Source of the DNA: Candidatus Kaiserbacteria bacterium
GTDB lineage: Bacteria > Patescibacteriota > Minisyncoccia > Phycocordibacterales > UBA2100
Assembly: GCA_028286865.1 (NCBI GenBank)
Contig: JAQBQU010000014.1
Location: 1-40,158 of the forward strand
DNA length: 40,158 nucleotides
Direction of reading: 5' to 3'
This document shows positions 8,233 to 16,114 of this stretch, in pieces (position 1 is the stretch's first letter; every line of letters begins with the position of its first letter). Position numbers and translations under genes: made by a program. A model generated the notes under the pieces. That model was not told the DNA's origin. It made no database searches and was given only the letters and a program-made list of their open reading frames with translations.

Positions 8233-8323
8233 AAACATCTCCCCTGCCGTCGCTGTCTGGCACTGGTGTGCCAGCGCTGACGCTCGGCCCGTCGGCCTGC
8301 GCGACACGGCAGGAAAGATGTTT
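8233..8323. repeat. Branched inverted repeat in the origin region
   Basis: Arms 8233-8250 and 8306-8323 are complementary over 18 nt with two mismatched positions. They enclose a 7-bp hairpin (8257-8263 with 8268-8274, loop TGGT) and a short GGCC/GGCC hairpin (8286-8289 with 8294-8297). The whole could form a three-way junction as RNA or a cruciform in DNA. Confidence 0.6.
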
Positions 8324-8382
8324 CGACTTCGCTCCGTTAGACAAAGAAGAGCGAAAAAGCTTGAAATATAGGGAATACAAGG

Positions 8383-8388
8383 TATAGT
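8383..8388 (+). promoter_or_regulatory. -10 hexamer just before rpmH
   Basis: TATAGT ends 7 nt before the rpmH ATG at 8396, predicting a leaderless rpmH-rnpA mRNA. Confidence 0.6.
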
Positions 8389-8395
8389 GGCGCTC

Positions 8396-8536
8396 ATGAG
8401 CACGAAACGAACGTATCAACCAAAGAAGCGAAAGCGAGCGACCGCACACGGCTTCCTCGGCCGTACCCGCACCCCGGGTGGACGCAAGATGCTCCAGCGC
8501 CGACGCGCCAAGGGTCGCGCCAAGCTCGCGGTCTAA
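8396..8536 (+). CDS. rpmH: 50S ribosomal protein L34
   Basis: The 46-aa highly basic product begins [20 protein letters not shown] and continues with the L34 signature [10 protein letters not shown] and R-R-R-A-K-G-R, ending in KLAV. L34 is a small structural protein of the large ribosomal subunit. It is followed 23 nt later by rnpA, the conserved rpmH-rnpA order. A short inverted repeat (about 8541-8553, CCGCTT/AAGCGG) between them might slow or attenuate transcription. Confidence 0.97.
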   Translation: MSTKRTYQPKKRKRATAHGFLGRTRTPGGRKMLQRRRAKGRAKLAV

Positions 8537-8559
8537 TTTTCCGCTTAAAGCGGTTCCAT

Positions 8560-8877
8560 ATGCCTAAGCAAAACCGCATTTCCGGGGCTCAAATACGAGC
8601 TATTTCAGGCGCGCGCCGTATTTCGGGCGACCTCTTCTCCCTATCGTTGTCCCCGAGCAGTGCACACATCCAGTGTGCCTGCGTGGTATCTAAAAAGGTC
8701 TCTAAGCTCGCGGTGAAGCGTAACTTAATACGCCGTCGCTGCCGGGAAGCACTTCGCGCTCATATCCCCCTGCTTCGACCGGGTGTCTATATATTCCATG
8801 CAAAGCGCGAGGCTGCGCAGGCGGACTTGGCCGACATTCGCGCTGATATCGAGAAGATCGCCGCAAAGATACGCTAA
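8560..8877 (+). CDS. rnpA: Ribonuclease P protein component
   Basis: RnpA assists the catalytic RNase P RNA in trimming the 5' ends of tRNA precursors. The 105-aa protein has the conserved order: CACVVSKKVSKLAVKRNLIRRRCREALR, which contains the RNR signature (K-R-N-L-I-R-R-R) near residues 50-62. It has the expected small size and strong basic charge in the first two thirds. It lies between rpmH and yidC, as in most bacteria. The RNase P RNA gene itself is not in this window. Confidence 0.93.
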   Translation: MPKQNRISGAQIRAISGARRISGDLFSLSLSPSSAHIQCACVVSKKVSKLAVKRNLIRRRCREALRAHIPLLRPGVYIFHAKREAAQADLADIRADIEKIAAKIR

Positions 8878-8925
8878 AGCGCCCGCATATACACCCATCG
8901 CGTTACGCGATACAATCGTCACACT

Positions 8926-9654
8926 ATGATCTCACTACTTTTCCACGCCGTTATATACAACCCGATCTACAACGCGCTCATTTTCTTCATCGACCTCTTC
9001 CCTTCGCATGATGCCGGTATTGCGGTCATTATCGTGACGATCATCGTGCGCGTGATCCTCTTTCCCCTTTCAAAGCGTGCGATCCAGGCACAGATGGCAA
9101 TGAAGAAAGTCGCTCCGGAGATCGAAGCGATCAAGGCGCGCCTCAAAGAAAAGCCGGCAGAGCAGAGCGCTGCGATATTTGCACTCTACAAAGAGCGCAA
9201 CATACGACCCTTCGCCGGACTTCTGCTCATGCTCATCCAGCTTCCGATACTTCTCGGGCTCTACTGGGCCTTCACACGCGCCGGGCTTCCCGTCATCAAC
9301 GGTGCGATCCTCTACTCATTCGTGCATGTGCCGGATGTGGTGAACATGCATTTTCTCGGACTCATCGATATGAGCAAGCGAAACATCGTACTCGCATTTC
9401 TCGCGATGATCATGCAGTTCATCTATACGCGCCTTTCTATGGGACCCCGCGGGGAAAAGACCGCAGCGGAAGCCTCGTTCTCCAATGATATGGCGAAGAG
9501 CTTTGACCTTCAGGCGCGGTACGTCTTGCCGCTCATTGTCGGCGTGATCGGAGTCACGATCGCCGCCGCCGCAACGCTCTACTGGGTGACGAGCAGCGCA
9601 TTTATGATCTGCCAGGAACTCGTGACGGGACGCCGATTCCACGGCTCAAAATAG
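8926..9654 (+). CDS. yidC: Membrane protein insertase YidC (Oxa1 family)
   Basis: YidC inserts membrane proteins, alone or with Sec. The 242-aa form lacks the large periplasmic domain of Gram-negative YidC and resembles the short Gram-positive type. It has about five membrane segments. The segment VIIVTIIVRVILFPLSK near residue 32-48 carries the conserved Arg in the hydrophilic groove, followed by a cytoplasmic helical hairpin (MAMKKVAPEIEAIKARL) and the LLMLIQLPILLGLYWAF segment. A TACAAT hexamer (8911-8916) ends 9 nt before the start. It is followed 43 nt later by khpB, the usual partner. Confidence 0.95.
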   Translation: MISLLFHAVIYNPIYNALIFFIDLFPSHDAGIAVIIVTIIVRVILFPLSKRAIQAQMAMKKVAPEIEAIKARLKEKPAEQSAAIFALYKERNIRPFAGLLLMLIQLPILLGLYWAFTRAGLPVINGAILYSFVHVPDVVNMHFLGLIDMSKRNIVLAFLAMIMQFIYTRLSMGPRGEKTAAEASFSNDMAKSFDLQARYVLPLIVGVIGVTIAAAATLYWVTSSAFMICQELVTGRRFHGSK

Positions 9655-9684
9655 GGGGCTTTTGAGGATACCGCCGTACGGTGG

Positions 9685-9690
9685 TATAGT
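9685..9690 (+). promoter_or_regulatory. Extended -10 just before khpB
   Basis: TGG-TATAGT (9682-9690) ends 7 nt before the ATG at 9698. It lies inside the longer reading frame starting with TTG at 9662, which argues for the ATG. Confidence 0.55.
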
Positions 9691-9697
9691 GCCAAGC

Positions 9698-10165
9698 ATG
9701 AACGAGGGAATCGAACTCATCCTCAAGGAATTTCTCGATGCGCTCGGGTTCCCCTATAAAGGGGTTCAACGCTCAGAGGTCGCCGGCCAGACGATATTCG
9801 CGATCGAGGCCGAAGACCCGCGGCCATTTCTCGGTAGTCATGGCGATACGATCCAGGCTATCGATATGCTCGTAAAAAAGATCGCCGAGAAGCGCATCGT
9901 ACCCCAGGAGGGTGAGGCAAAAATGTTCCTCATCGACATCAACGAGCATCGAACGAAGCAGATCAAAGATATCGAAACGAAAGCGCTCATGATGGCGGAG
10001 CGCGCGCGCTCGTTTCAATACGATGTCGAGCTGACTCCGATGAGCGCATACGAGCGACTCATCGTGCACACAACGCTTCAGAATGCTCCGAACGTAAAGA
10101 CCGAATCTCTCGGAGAGGGTCGCACGCGTCGCGTTGTCATCAAATACACTGCCGACGCGATATAG
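9698..10165 (+). CDS. khpB: RNA-binding protein KhpB/Jag (KH and R3H domains)
   Basis: The product, about 155 aa, is a KH-R3H protein of the Jag/EloR/KhpB family. In other bacteria these bind RNA and help regulate cell elongation. A KH-like segment (residues about 5-75) contains FLGSHGDTIQAIDMLVKKIA. The R3H part follows, with LTPMSAYERLIVHTTLQ near residue 118. The N-terminal Jag domain found in longer homologues is missing. I chose ATG 9698 over TTG 9662 because a strong -10 hexamer lies between them. It follows yidC as usual and converges on the secretion cluster with only 3 nt between stop codons. Confidence 0.88.
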   Translation: MNEGIELILKEFLDALGFPYKGVQRSEVAGQTIFAIEAEDPRPFLGSHGDTIQAIDMLVKKIAEKRIVPQEGEAKMFLIDINEHRTKQIKDIETKALMMAERARSFQYDVELTPMSAYERLIVHTTLQNAPNVKTESLGEGRTRRVVIKYTADAI

Positions 10166-10168
10166 TCC

Positions 10169-10681
10169 TCAGTTGATAGGATTCCCCATTTGGTCGACCG
10201 GCACACCATTTACATTCTGAGTAGCCGCAGGAATACCGCCGTATGTGCTCACCGGCGCTTGGGCTGCACTCGATGCGGGTGCCGCTTGTGACTGCTGTAC
10301 GCTGTTGAGAATATTCAAATTCAAAAGCTGCGGATTGATCTGGCCCAAAATGAGATAGATAGAAAGCAAGAGGAGGATCCCGAGCGTCACATCGCCGAGG
10401 ACCTCTTTTGCTTTCTGCTTGTTCCCCCACATATCGCTGCCCATATACAGATAGCCCGCATATGCGATGCGCATCACCGCCAAGATCGCGCCGACGGAGA
10501 GCGATATTTTGAAAAGCGTGTTCACATACTGCCCGAGATTTCCCGATTGATAGGCGGAATTCAGCATCGGCGATTGAGACGAATCGGCAAGCGGAAAGAA
10601 ACCCGGCGTCGCCGCGTGAGCGGTGCCGGCCGAGAGACCGGTCAGCACAAGTACATAGAGAAAGAGTCTGAAAAAGCGCAT
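10169..10681 (-). CDS. VirB2/TrbC-like pilin-type membrane protein
   Basis: The 170-aa protein has a signal peptide ending in AHA-A (about residue 23) and two hydrophobic helices (about residues 55-78 and 93-115), with a short basic cytoplasmic loop (NKQKAKE) between them. The layout fits VirB2/TrbC major pilins of type IV secretion systems. The C-terminal tail of about 50 residues is low-complexity, rich in Gln, Ala, Pro and Asn, and longer than in typical pilins. It is the last gene of the T4SS-like cluster and starts via a TAA-T-ATG junction with the preceding gene. Assignment is by topology and context only. Confidence 0.65.
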   Translation of the reverse strand: MRFFRLFLYVLVLTGLSAGTAHAATPGFFPLADSSQSPMLNSAYQSGNLGQYVNTLFKISLSVGAILAVMRIAYAGYLYMGSDMWGNKQKAKEVLGDVTLGILLLLSIYLILGQINPQLLNLNILNSVQQSQAAPASSAAQAPVSTYGGIPAATQNVNGVPVDQMGNPIN

Positions 10682-10682
10682 A

Positions 10683-11924
10683 TTATTTGTCTATTTTGAG
10701 CATCCAGAGCGAACGGTCAAGGTTATTGATGAACGCGATGTATGCTCCGCCGAGGTCAATGACCGGATCCTGCACATCGAGTGCGTATTTCGGATCCGTC
10801 GCGTACAACTGCTCGGCGGTACCCGCCGTAACGTCCACTTTCCACCACGAGTCCTGCGTGTGCACTGCTCCCGCATACCAGTCTTGCAGAAAGGTGTTCG
10901 TGCCGACCGATGCGGGCACGGCGCAGTATGCGACAAGCTCCGTCCACGGCGACCAGACGCACTTATCCGCCACCGTATGTATCGGAAGTGCGACCGCATT
11001 CTCCGAAGCGCTCGCTTTAGCAAAGAGGGTGAGCGTGCCGTTGTCCGAGGTGCTGTACAAAAGTGCGGATGACCCCGATCGCGGGAGGACGGTAAGGCCC
11101 GGAAGTGTGGTCAAGAGCGGCGTGAGAGTGCCCGTGGCACCAAGCTGGAACGCGGAGCCGTTCACATTGTCGGTGGCGTTCTGCACAAGATATATTTTTC
11201 CGTCATTGAGCCATCGCGCCTGCCAGCCCACGAGCGCAGAGGAGAATATTTTCTTCTGCACCACTCCTTTCCAATCGGTCGTGATACCGCTCGCTCCCCC
11301 GCTGAGCGGGGAGATGAAGAAGAGCTGCGCGGATGAGTCACGGACGGCAACAGTGCGGATATTCTGTGCAAGATAGATACCGGTAAGAGCGACCGGTACA
11401 TTGATCTGGTCCGACGAGCTCGTCGCCATCGTTCCTAAGAACGTGGTCACCGCCCCGCCTTCGGTCACCGCGCGCAAAAGCACTTGTCCCGACTGGGTAA
11501 AGCGCGCCTCATAGATCTTTGCAAAAAGTGTATTCGTGAGACGCGTCACTTTCGTTTGTGAGGCGTCCGCTTCCAGAACATTTCCGGTGGCCCGCTCGAC
11601 GAAATTGAGGCGCGTTGTTGAAGCGATGAAGCCCATCCCTGCCACCGGAGAGGATGTCACTTGCCACAGTCGCGGCGCTTGTGTGCCGGTCGCCCCGGTC
11701 GCAACAGTGCTTGAGCTGCTCTGGAAACCTGCCGCCGTATTCTGGAAGGTGCTCCCGTTGCTCGCTCCGAACGAGCTTGTCTGCCCGAAGCCGCGGGCGG
11801 CATCGGTCGCATCGGTCGCGGCCACCTGGCGGTGTACAAAGACGTACCAGCCGATGAGCCCGCCGATAAGGGCTACGATGATGGCGGCGGCAAGATATCT
11901 GACGATGTGATTTGCAGTGTTCAT
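10683..11924 (-). CDS. Membrane-anchored protein with beta-rich extracellular region, T4SS-like cluster
   Basis: I do not recognise the family. The start at 11924 gives 413 aa beginning MNTANHIVRYLAAAIIVALI, a single N-terminal membrane anchor. A Ser/Thr/Gly/Ala-rich linker follows (to about residue 85). The remaining 320 residues contain repeated short beta-strand blocks such as GMGFIASTTRLNFVERATGNV and YLVQNATDNVNGSAF, suggesting a beta-propeller. The upstream extension to 12002 is rejected because it overlaps the preceding gene. The start is 6 nt after that gene's stop. Its position in the VirB4 cluster suggests an envelope-exposed component; function unknown. Confidence 0.6.
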   Translation of the reverse strand: MNTANHIVRYLAAAIIVALIGGLIGWYVFVHRQVAATDATDAARGFGQTSSFGASNGSTFQNTAAGFQSSSSTVATGATGTQAPRLWQVTSSPVAGMGFIASTTRLNFVERATGNVLEADASQTKVTRLTNTLFAKIYEARFTQSGQVLLRAVTEGGAVTTFLGTMATSSSDQINVPVALTGIYLAQNIRTVAVRDSSAQLFFISPLSGGASGITTDWKGVVQKKIFSSALVGWQARWLNDGKIYLVQNATDNVNGSAFQLGATGTLTPLLTTLPGLTVLPRSGSSALLYSTSDNGTLTLFAKASASENAVALPIHTVADKCVWSPWTELVAYCAVPASVGTNTFLQDWYAGAVHTQDSWWKVDVTAGTAEQLYATDPKYALDVQDPVIDLGGAYIAFINNLDRSLWMLKIDK

Positions 11925-11929
11925 AGTAT

Positions 11930-12958
11930 CTATTGATGGAATGGATCGGCCGCTCCCCCGCTCCCTCCCCGTGCGGCGCTGTTGGAGAAGGTGATCCCCC
12001 ACGAGCCCTGCGCATCAAGGAAATAATTGGTCGAATGAGTCAGCTCGAGCCCGATATTCGCGATGCCGGTGGATTTTTCCGCATTGATCGTGATCTCGTA
12101 CGGCTTTGCGGGATCCGGAGTGACCGAGGTGCCGTTGACGGTCCATGCGTATTCAAGACGAGGATCCGTAGCACTTACTGTCGGGCCAAAGAACGGCACG
12201 ACAGTGAACGACATTTCGGTCTCGGGAATATAGGTGGTGTTTACGAGGGCCTTATTATAGAGAATACCGAAGAGCGGCGTATCTTCATAGAGCATGAGCC
12301 GGGGTGCTGTGTCCGGGATACGGAGGATGCCATTTGCCGCGAGCGTGCCGTCGGAAGATGCCGCGGTGACCGATATTGCGCTCGTCCCATAGAGCATCGG
12401 GCCGTCGAAGACCGCGGTCGACTTCCCGCGTCCGGATGCGGAGGAAACGACAGCCCCGTCTTTTTTCCAGGTGTACGTGAGCGTCTCCGGTGGGATGGCG
12501 CTTCCGGAGCGTACGAGATGCGGGATCGCCACGACCGTGACTGAGCTGCCCGCCGAGGAAAGTGCTCGCCCCCGGTAGAAGGGCGGCGTATAGGAGTCAG
12601 ATTCCCACAAGAGGTCGATCGATGCCGGTGTGATGGTGATGGCGCGCGACGCGGTGCCGTTATCCCCCGACACCGTCACCTGCACCTGGGTCGCGCTTCC
12701 GATAGGTCCCGTCACAATGTGCGCCTCGGTCGCACCGACGCCCTGCGCGATGACCCTCCCTCCCGCGGTCCATGTGATGGTCCCGTTCCCGACATCATAG
12801 AGGGCACTTTGTACGGTCAGAGTGACGGATGCATTCGGGCCCGGATATGCCGGAGCCGTAGAAATAGAGACCGCGGAATCAGCGCCCGGTATCGAGAATT
12901 GTGCGTATGCGGGCACGGCCACGAAGAGTATCAGCGCGAAGAGTAGGGCGTTCCTCAT
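11930..12958 (-). CDS. Secreted protein with Ig-like repeats, T4SS-like cluster
   Basis: The 342-aa product starts with a clear signal peptide (MRNALLFALILFVAVPAYAQ, cleavage near residue 19). The mature part is beta-rich and appears to hold three Ig/PKD-like units, each with a strand pattern such as V-T-L-T-V, followed by ITWTAGGRVI, LTYTWKKDGAVV and LEYAWTVNGTSV. The tail is Gly/Ser-rich. No cysteines or membrane anchor were seen after the signal peptide. Its ATG overlaps the VirB4 stop (ATGA), so translation is probably coupled. Ig-like surface proteins often act in adhesion or as structural collars, but no specific function can be assigned. Confidence 0.65.
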   Translation of the reverse strand: MRNALLFALILFVAVPAYAQFSIPGADSAVSISTAPAYPGPNASVTLTVQSALYDVGNGTITWTAGGRVIAQGVGATEAHIVTGPIGSATQVQVTVSGDNGTASRAITITPASIDLLWESDSYTPPFYRGRALSSAGSSVTVVAIPHLVRSGSAIPPETLTYTWKKDGAVVSSASGRGKSTAVFDGPMLYGTSAISVTAASSDGTLAANGILRIPDTAPRLMLYEDTPLFGILYNKALVNTTYIPETEMSFTVVPFFGPTVSATDPRLEYAWTVNGTSVTPDPAKPYEITINAEKSTGIANIGLELTHSTNYFLDAQGSWGITFSNSAARGGSGGAADPFHQ

Positions 12959-14880
12959 ACTTCCCGCAAGGCGCCGCTGTTAAGGGAGCTACCGACGGTA
13001 GCGGTATCGGAACCCGGCGCGTGTGCGGCCGGTGCGGCTTGCGGAGTGTACGGAGTTGGCTCGATCGACTCGAGGTCCTGTTTCGCTTTTTTGATCGCAA
13101 GTATCTGCGACGGGTCAGAAGTAATGATCTGGTCTTCGGTATATGACGCGATGATCTTGAGCGCCACGTGCTTGAGTCCCGCGAAAAATATCCCCTCCCC
13201 CACATCGGATTCGAGGAGCAGGTATTTTTCTTCATCGGAGAGCTTGAAGGTAGATTGCACCAGGTCGACCGATGTCGGCGACTGTCGCAGTAAGAGCTGG
13301 ATCGATGAGTTGGTGATCATCGGAATGCCGTACGGAGAGTTCAAGAAGTCCGAGACGTCTTGGGTGATCGTGGAGATACCGAGATAGTATTTGCGTCCGC
13401 GCTTGGCGATAGAGAAAAGGAACGATGCGGTGTCTTCGGAGCGCATCATCCACCATGCCTCGTCGATGACCAGCAGTCGCTTGCGGAGCTCTTTACGCAC
13501 CTGATTCCAGATGTGGTGCGTAATGATGTACATAGCCACCGGCTTGAGGTCGTCTTCCATGTCGCGCACGGAGAATACAACGAGCTTTTTATTCATATCG
13601 ACGTTCGTCGGACGATTCATAAAGCCCGACCATGTCCCCTTCGTGTATTTGCTCAAACGCTGTACGAGAGACTCCGATCCTTCCATACCCGAGAGCACGA
13701 GCTCAAAGTCGGAAAGAAGCGGGGGCTCCACCGCGGCAAAATTCGCATCGGCGGTGATGTCTTTGAGCGCGTATGTCTCGGTGATCGCCTTGTCGATGAT
13801 CGCATCCTCTTCCGGAGTGAGGCCGCCTAACATAATGCGAAAGAGTCCGACGAGCGTGATGATGTTGTTGCGCAAAATATCTGCGGGCGCCTCATCTTCG
13901 CGCGGTACTGCAAGATCGAACGGATTGATGTGGTGCTCTGACGAGAGCGAAATATTAAAATAGCGGCCGCCGACGGTCTCCGCGAGGTACTCGTATTCGC
14001 GTTCAGGGTCGATAACGATCACTTCCGTATCGAACATAAGGCTTCGCAATATCTCGAGCTTGGTCGTATAGGATTTTCCGGCGCCGGATTTCGCGAAGGT
14101 CACGGAGTTGTAGTTCTCGAGCGAGAAGCGGTCGAAGAGAATGAGAGATGAATTATGGCGATTGATGCCGTAGAGAATACCGCGATCCGATGTGAGGTCG
14201 AATGAAATGAACGGAAATATCGAGGAAAGCGGCGCTGAATTGAGCTTGGTGTGCACGTTGAGCTCATCGGTCGCGAGTGGCAATACCGAGCGGAAGCCCT
14301 GTTCCTGCTGGAAGAGCGCCGGGCGGATATACACCAGACGCGATTCAAGTATCGAGCGAACTTCGCTTTCGGTCTTATCTATTTCTTCGCGGGTATTGCC
14401 GTAGATCGTGAGGTAGAGGCCGACATCGAAGATGCGCTCCTGTGCCTGCTGGAGGCTGTCGCGGAGTTGTTCGAGGTCGGAATACGCGGTGTCGAGCATC
14501 GGATCGCGCACGATCCCCTTCTGTTCGCGTGTCGCGATCTGGCTTTGTACCTCGGCGACCTTCTTCTGGAATTTGCGGAGCATCTCATTGGTATCCATCG
14601 GGTGGATGAATACGGAAATATCGATCACTTTGTCCATGTTGATGATCGGCGCGAACCATCCGGTCGTAAGAAAGCGCGGATACGAGATCACGAAGAAGGT
14701 GCGCGCGATCTTTTCACCCAGATCGAGCTCGCGGGAATTGACCTTGAGCGCGTGGGGCGCTATCACATCCTGCAGATTCAATACCCCTGTCTGATAGATC
14801 TCGTCCGGCAAGACCGGCAGGATATCCGCCATTGCTGTTTTGTTCTTGTTGCCGAACGGCAGTAGATCTGAAAATGCCAT
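12955..14880 (-). CDS. VirB4/TraE-family ATPase
   Basis: VirB4 ATPases power assembly or substrate transport in type IV secretion systems and conjugation machines at the inner face of the membrane. The 641-aa protein has an N-terminal region (about 20-240) like the CagE/TrbE/VirB4 domain. The ATPase domain follows, with Walker A FAKSGAGKSYTTK near residue 265 and Walker B LLVIDEAWW near residue 472, plus the downstream segment STITQDVSDFL. The C-terminal tail is Ala/Pro-rich. The gene before it encodes a VirB4-associated N-terminal-type domain, so the system may use a split VirB4. It starts via a TAA-T-ATG junction. Confidence 0.92.
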   Translation of the reverse strand: MAFSDLLPFGNKNKTAMADILPVLPDEIYQTGVLNLQDVIAPHALKVNSRELDLGEKIARTFFVISYPRFLTTGWFAPIINMDKVIDISVFIHPMDTNEMLRKFQKKVAEVQSQIATREQKGIVRDPMLDTAYSDLEQLRDSLQQAQERIFDVGLYLTIYGNTREEIDKTESEVRSILESRLVYIRPALFQQEQGFRSVLPLATDELNVHTKLNSAPLSSIFPFISFDLTSDRGILYGINRHNSSLILFDRFSLENYNSVTFAKSGAGKSYTTKLEILRSLMFDTEVIVIDPEREYEYLAETVGGRYFNISLSSEHHINPFDLAVPREDEAPADILRNNIITLVGLFRIMLGGLTPEEDAIIDKAITETYALKDITADANFAAVEPPLLSDFELVLSGMEGSESLVQRLSKYTKGTWSGFMNRPTNVDMNKKLVVFSVRDMEDDLKPVAMYIITHHIWNQVRKELRKRLLVIDEAWWMMRSEDTASFLFSIAKRGRKYYLGISTITQDVSDFLNSPYGIPMITNSSIQLLLRQSPTSVDLVQSTFKLSDEEKYLLLESDVGEGIFFAGLKHVALKIIASYTEDQIITSDPSQILAIKKAKQDLESIEPTPYTPQAAPAAHAPGSDTATVGSSLNSGALREV

Positions 14881-14881
14881 A

Positions 14882-15541
14882 TTATTGTGCGCCGGGGACC
14901 GGCATCGGTTTGCCGTCCTCGCCCGGGTTGAACATCTTGTAGAGCAATTCTATCGCCTCTTCGGTGCCGAGTTGTACGGTTCTTACACCGGTGCGGATAA
15001 GTCCCTGCTGCACGATCCCGATACGCTGCTCAAGCTGGGAGACCTGTTCCTCGAACGACTTATTCTCCTCCTCGGAAGACTGCTTCTTCCCGAACGGGAG
15101 CATGCTGGTGAGCCCGCTACCCTTTTTCGAGATAGTGGGTGCGTACGGCACGACAACGAAGAAGTTCTTGGTCATGATATTCGCCGCCTCGGTGAAGCTC
15201 TTCACGAACTCGATGTATTCACGTATCTGGATGCGCATCAGGTCGTCGAGCTGTTCTTTGTATGCGGCTTCGAGCGTTGCTACGTACGGACGGATGTCGA
15301 GCATGCGCGATTGCACGAAGATCTGTACCGAAAAATCGAGTGAGTTGAGGAAATTCTGGAACTGGACGATGAACGCGGTCTGTTCGTCTTCGGATTTCAA
15401 TGCGAAGTTGATCGACGATGCGAGGAGTATCGCGCGCAGTCCCCCGTCTTTGAGCATGACGACACCGTCGCGCACCTCAGAGATCGGCACGAAATCCTGT
15501 GTCGATTTAGAATTGGTGCGCGGTGATGTATCGGTCGGCAT
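14882..15541 (-). CDS. VirB4-associated (TraC/TrbE N-terminal-like) domain protein
   Basis: The 219-aa soluble protein has the pattern VRDGVVMLKDGGLRAILLAS, then NFALKSEDEQ and a helical region with LNSLDFSVQIFVQSR. This resembles the extreme N-terminal domain of TraC/VirB4-type ATPases. It ends in a helical, Glu-rich segment. I use the ATG at 15541 because it follows the prgI stop by one base (TAA-T-ATG), as at other junctions in this cluster; the ATG at 15580 would overlap prgI by 38 nt. It probably works with the neighbouring VirB4. It contains LPFGKK, similar to LPFGNK at the start of VirB4, but whether that is meaningful is unclear. Confidence 0.6.
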   Translation of the reverse strand: MPTDTSPRTNSKSTQDFVPISEVRDGVVMLKDGGLRAILLASSINFALKSEDEQTAFIVQFQNFLNSLDFSVQIFVQSRMLDIRPYVATLEAAYKEQLDDLMRIQIREYIEFVKSFTEAANIMTKNFFVVVPYAPTISKKGSGLTSMLPFGKKQSSEEENKSFEEQVSQLEQRIGIVQQGLIRTGVRTVQLGTEEAIELLYKMFNPGEDGKPMPVPGAQ

Positions 15542-15542
15542 A

Positions 15543-16055
15543 TTATTGAATTGTACGCTCTCGAATGGACGATAGAACATCTTGTGCGGTGCGCATCGGG
15601 GCTACGTTGCCGCGCTGCGTGTCCTCGCGCTCTTCTTCGGCGGCGGTGCCGGCCGCGACGCGCTCCTTGATGTCGAGGCTCCACGCGAGCTCATGAAGAC
15701 GGCTGTCGGTGAGCTTCGGAATATAGACTTCAGCCGTTTTTGTCACCGCCTCCTGACGAACGACAGCCTTTTTCTTGGTCACATTGTTCCAGAGATAGAG
15801 CTTCGGATGCAAAAAGTAGTAAAAACCGTTCTCCAGAGCCAAAATAAAGGGCCTGCCGTTGACCTGGAAGAACGCGAGCGCAGCAGCGAGCGCGATGACA
15901 CCGACGATCAGCGGGATCGCTAGGAAAAAAGGCAAGAGTCGCCACAAAACATAGGTCATACCGAGGCCGCCTGCCATGAATACGAACTGTTTGAACGTGA
16001 ACGGACCGATGATCTTGTCCTCCACTTCAATAAATTGAGGAACCTGGAACTGCAT
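15543..16055 (-). CDS. PrgI-family membrane protein
   Basis: The start at 16055 gives 170 aa beginning MQFQVPQFIEVEDKIIGPFT, the typical opening of PrgI-family proteins, followed by two adjacent membrane helices (about residues 25-65). These are the inner-membrane partners of VirB4 in Gram-positive and candidate-phyla T4SS clusters, comparable to VirB3. The later region is hydrophilic, with a conserved-looking PKLYLW segment and a helical tail (LHELAWSLDIKERV). An extended -10 hexamer lies 8 nt upstream, an internal promoter for the VirB4 half of the cluster. The longer reading frame starting at 16082 is rejected. Confidence 0.8.
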   Translation of the reverse strand: MQFQVPQFIEVEDKIIGPFTFKQFVFMAGGLGMTYVLWRLLPFFLAIPLIVGVIALAAALAFFQVNGRPFILALENGFYYFLHPKLYLWNNVTKKKAVVRQEAVTKTAEVYIPKLTDSRLHELAWSLDIKERVAAGTAAEEEREDTQRGNVAPMRTAQDVLSSIRERTIQ

Positions 16056-16063
16056 ACATATAT

Positions 16064-16069
16064 AGTATA
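16064..16069 (-). promoter_or_regulatory. Extended -10 before prgI
   Basis: On the reverse strand TGC-TATACT (16072-16064) ends 8 nt before the prgI ATG. It would drive the prgI-to-pilin half of the secretion cluster separately. Confidence 0.5.
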
Positions 16070-16114
16070 GCAGTCCGCGCATGCGCGCCGACGAAAAAAC
16101 GAATGAAGTGGGGG

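Larger units (their letters stand above)
8121..8395. other. Candidate replication origin (oriC) between dnaA and rpmH
   Basis: This 275-nt spacer contains a perfect DnaA box TGTGGATAA (8210-8218) and a one-mismatch box CTATACACA (8190-8198). It also holds a large imperfect inverted repeat (8233-8323) and a mildly AT-rich run (about 8340-8388) that could unwind. Its position between dnaA and rpmH is the classical place for oriC. GC skew across the wider genome would be needed to confirm it. Confidence 0.6.

Noticed and set aside
9662-9697. TTG start extending KhpB by 12 residues
   Set aside because: An extended -10 hexamer lies inside the extension at the same distance from ATG 9698 as in other genes.
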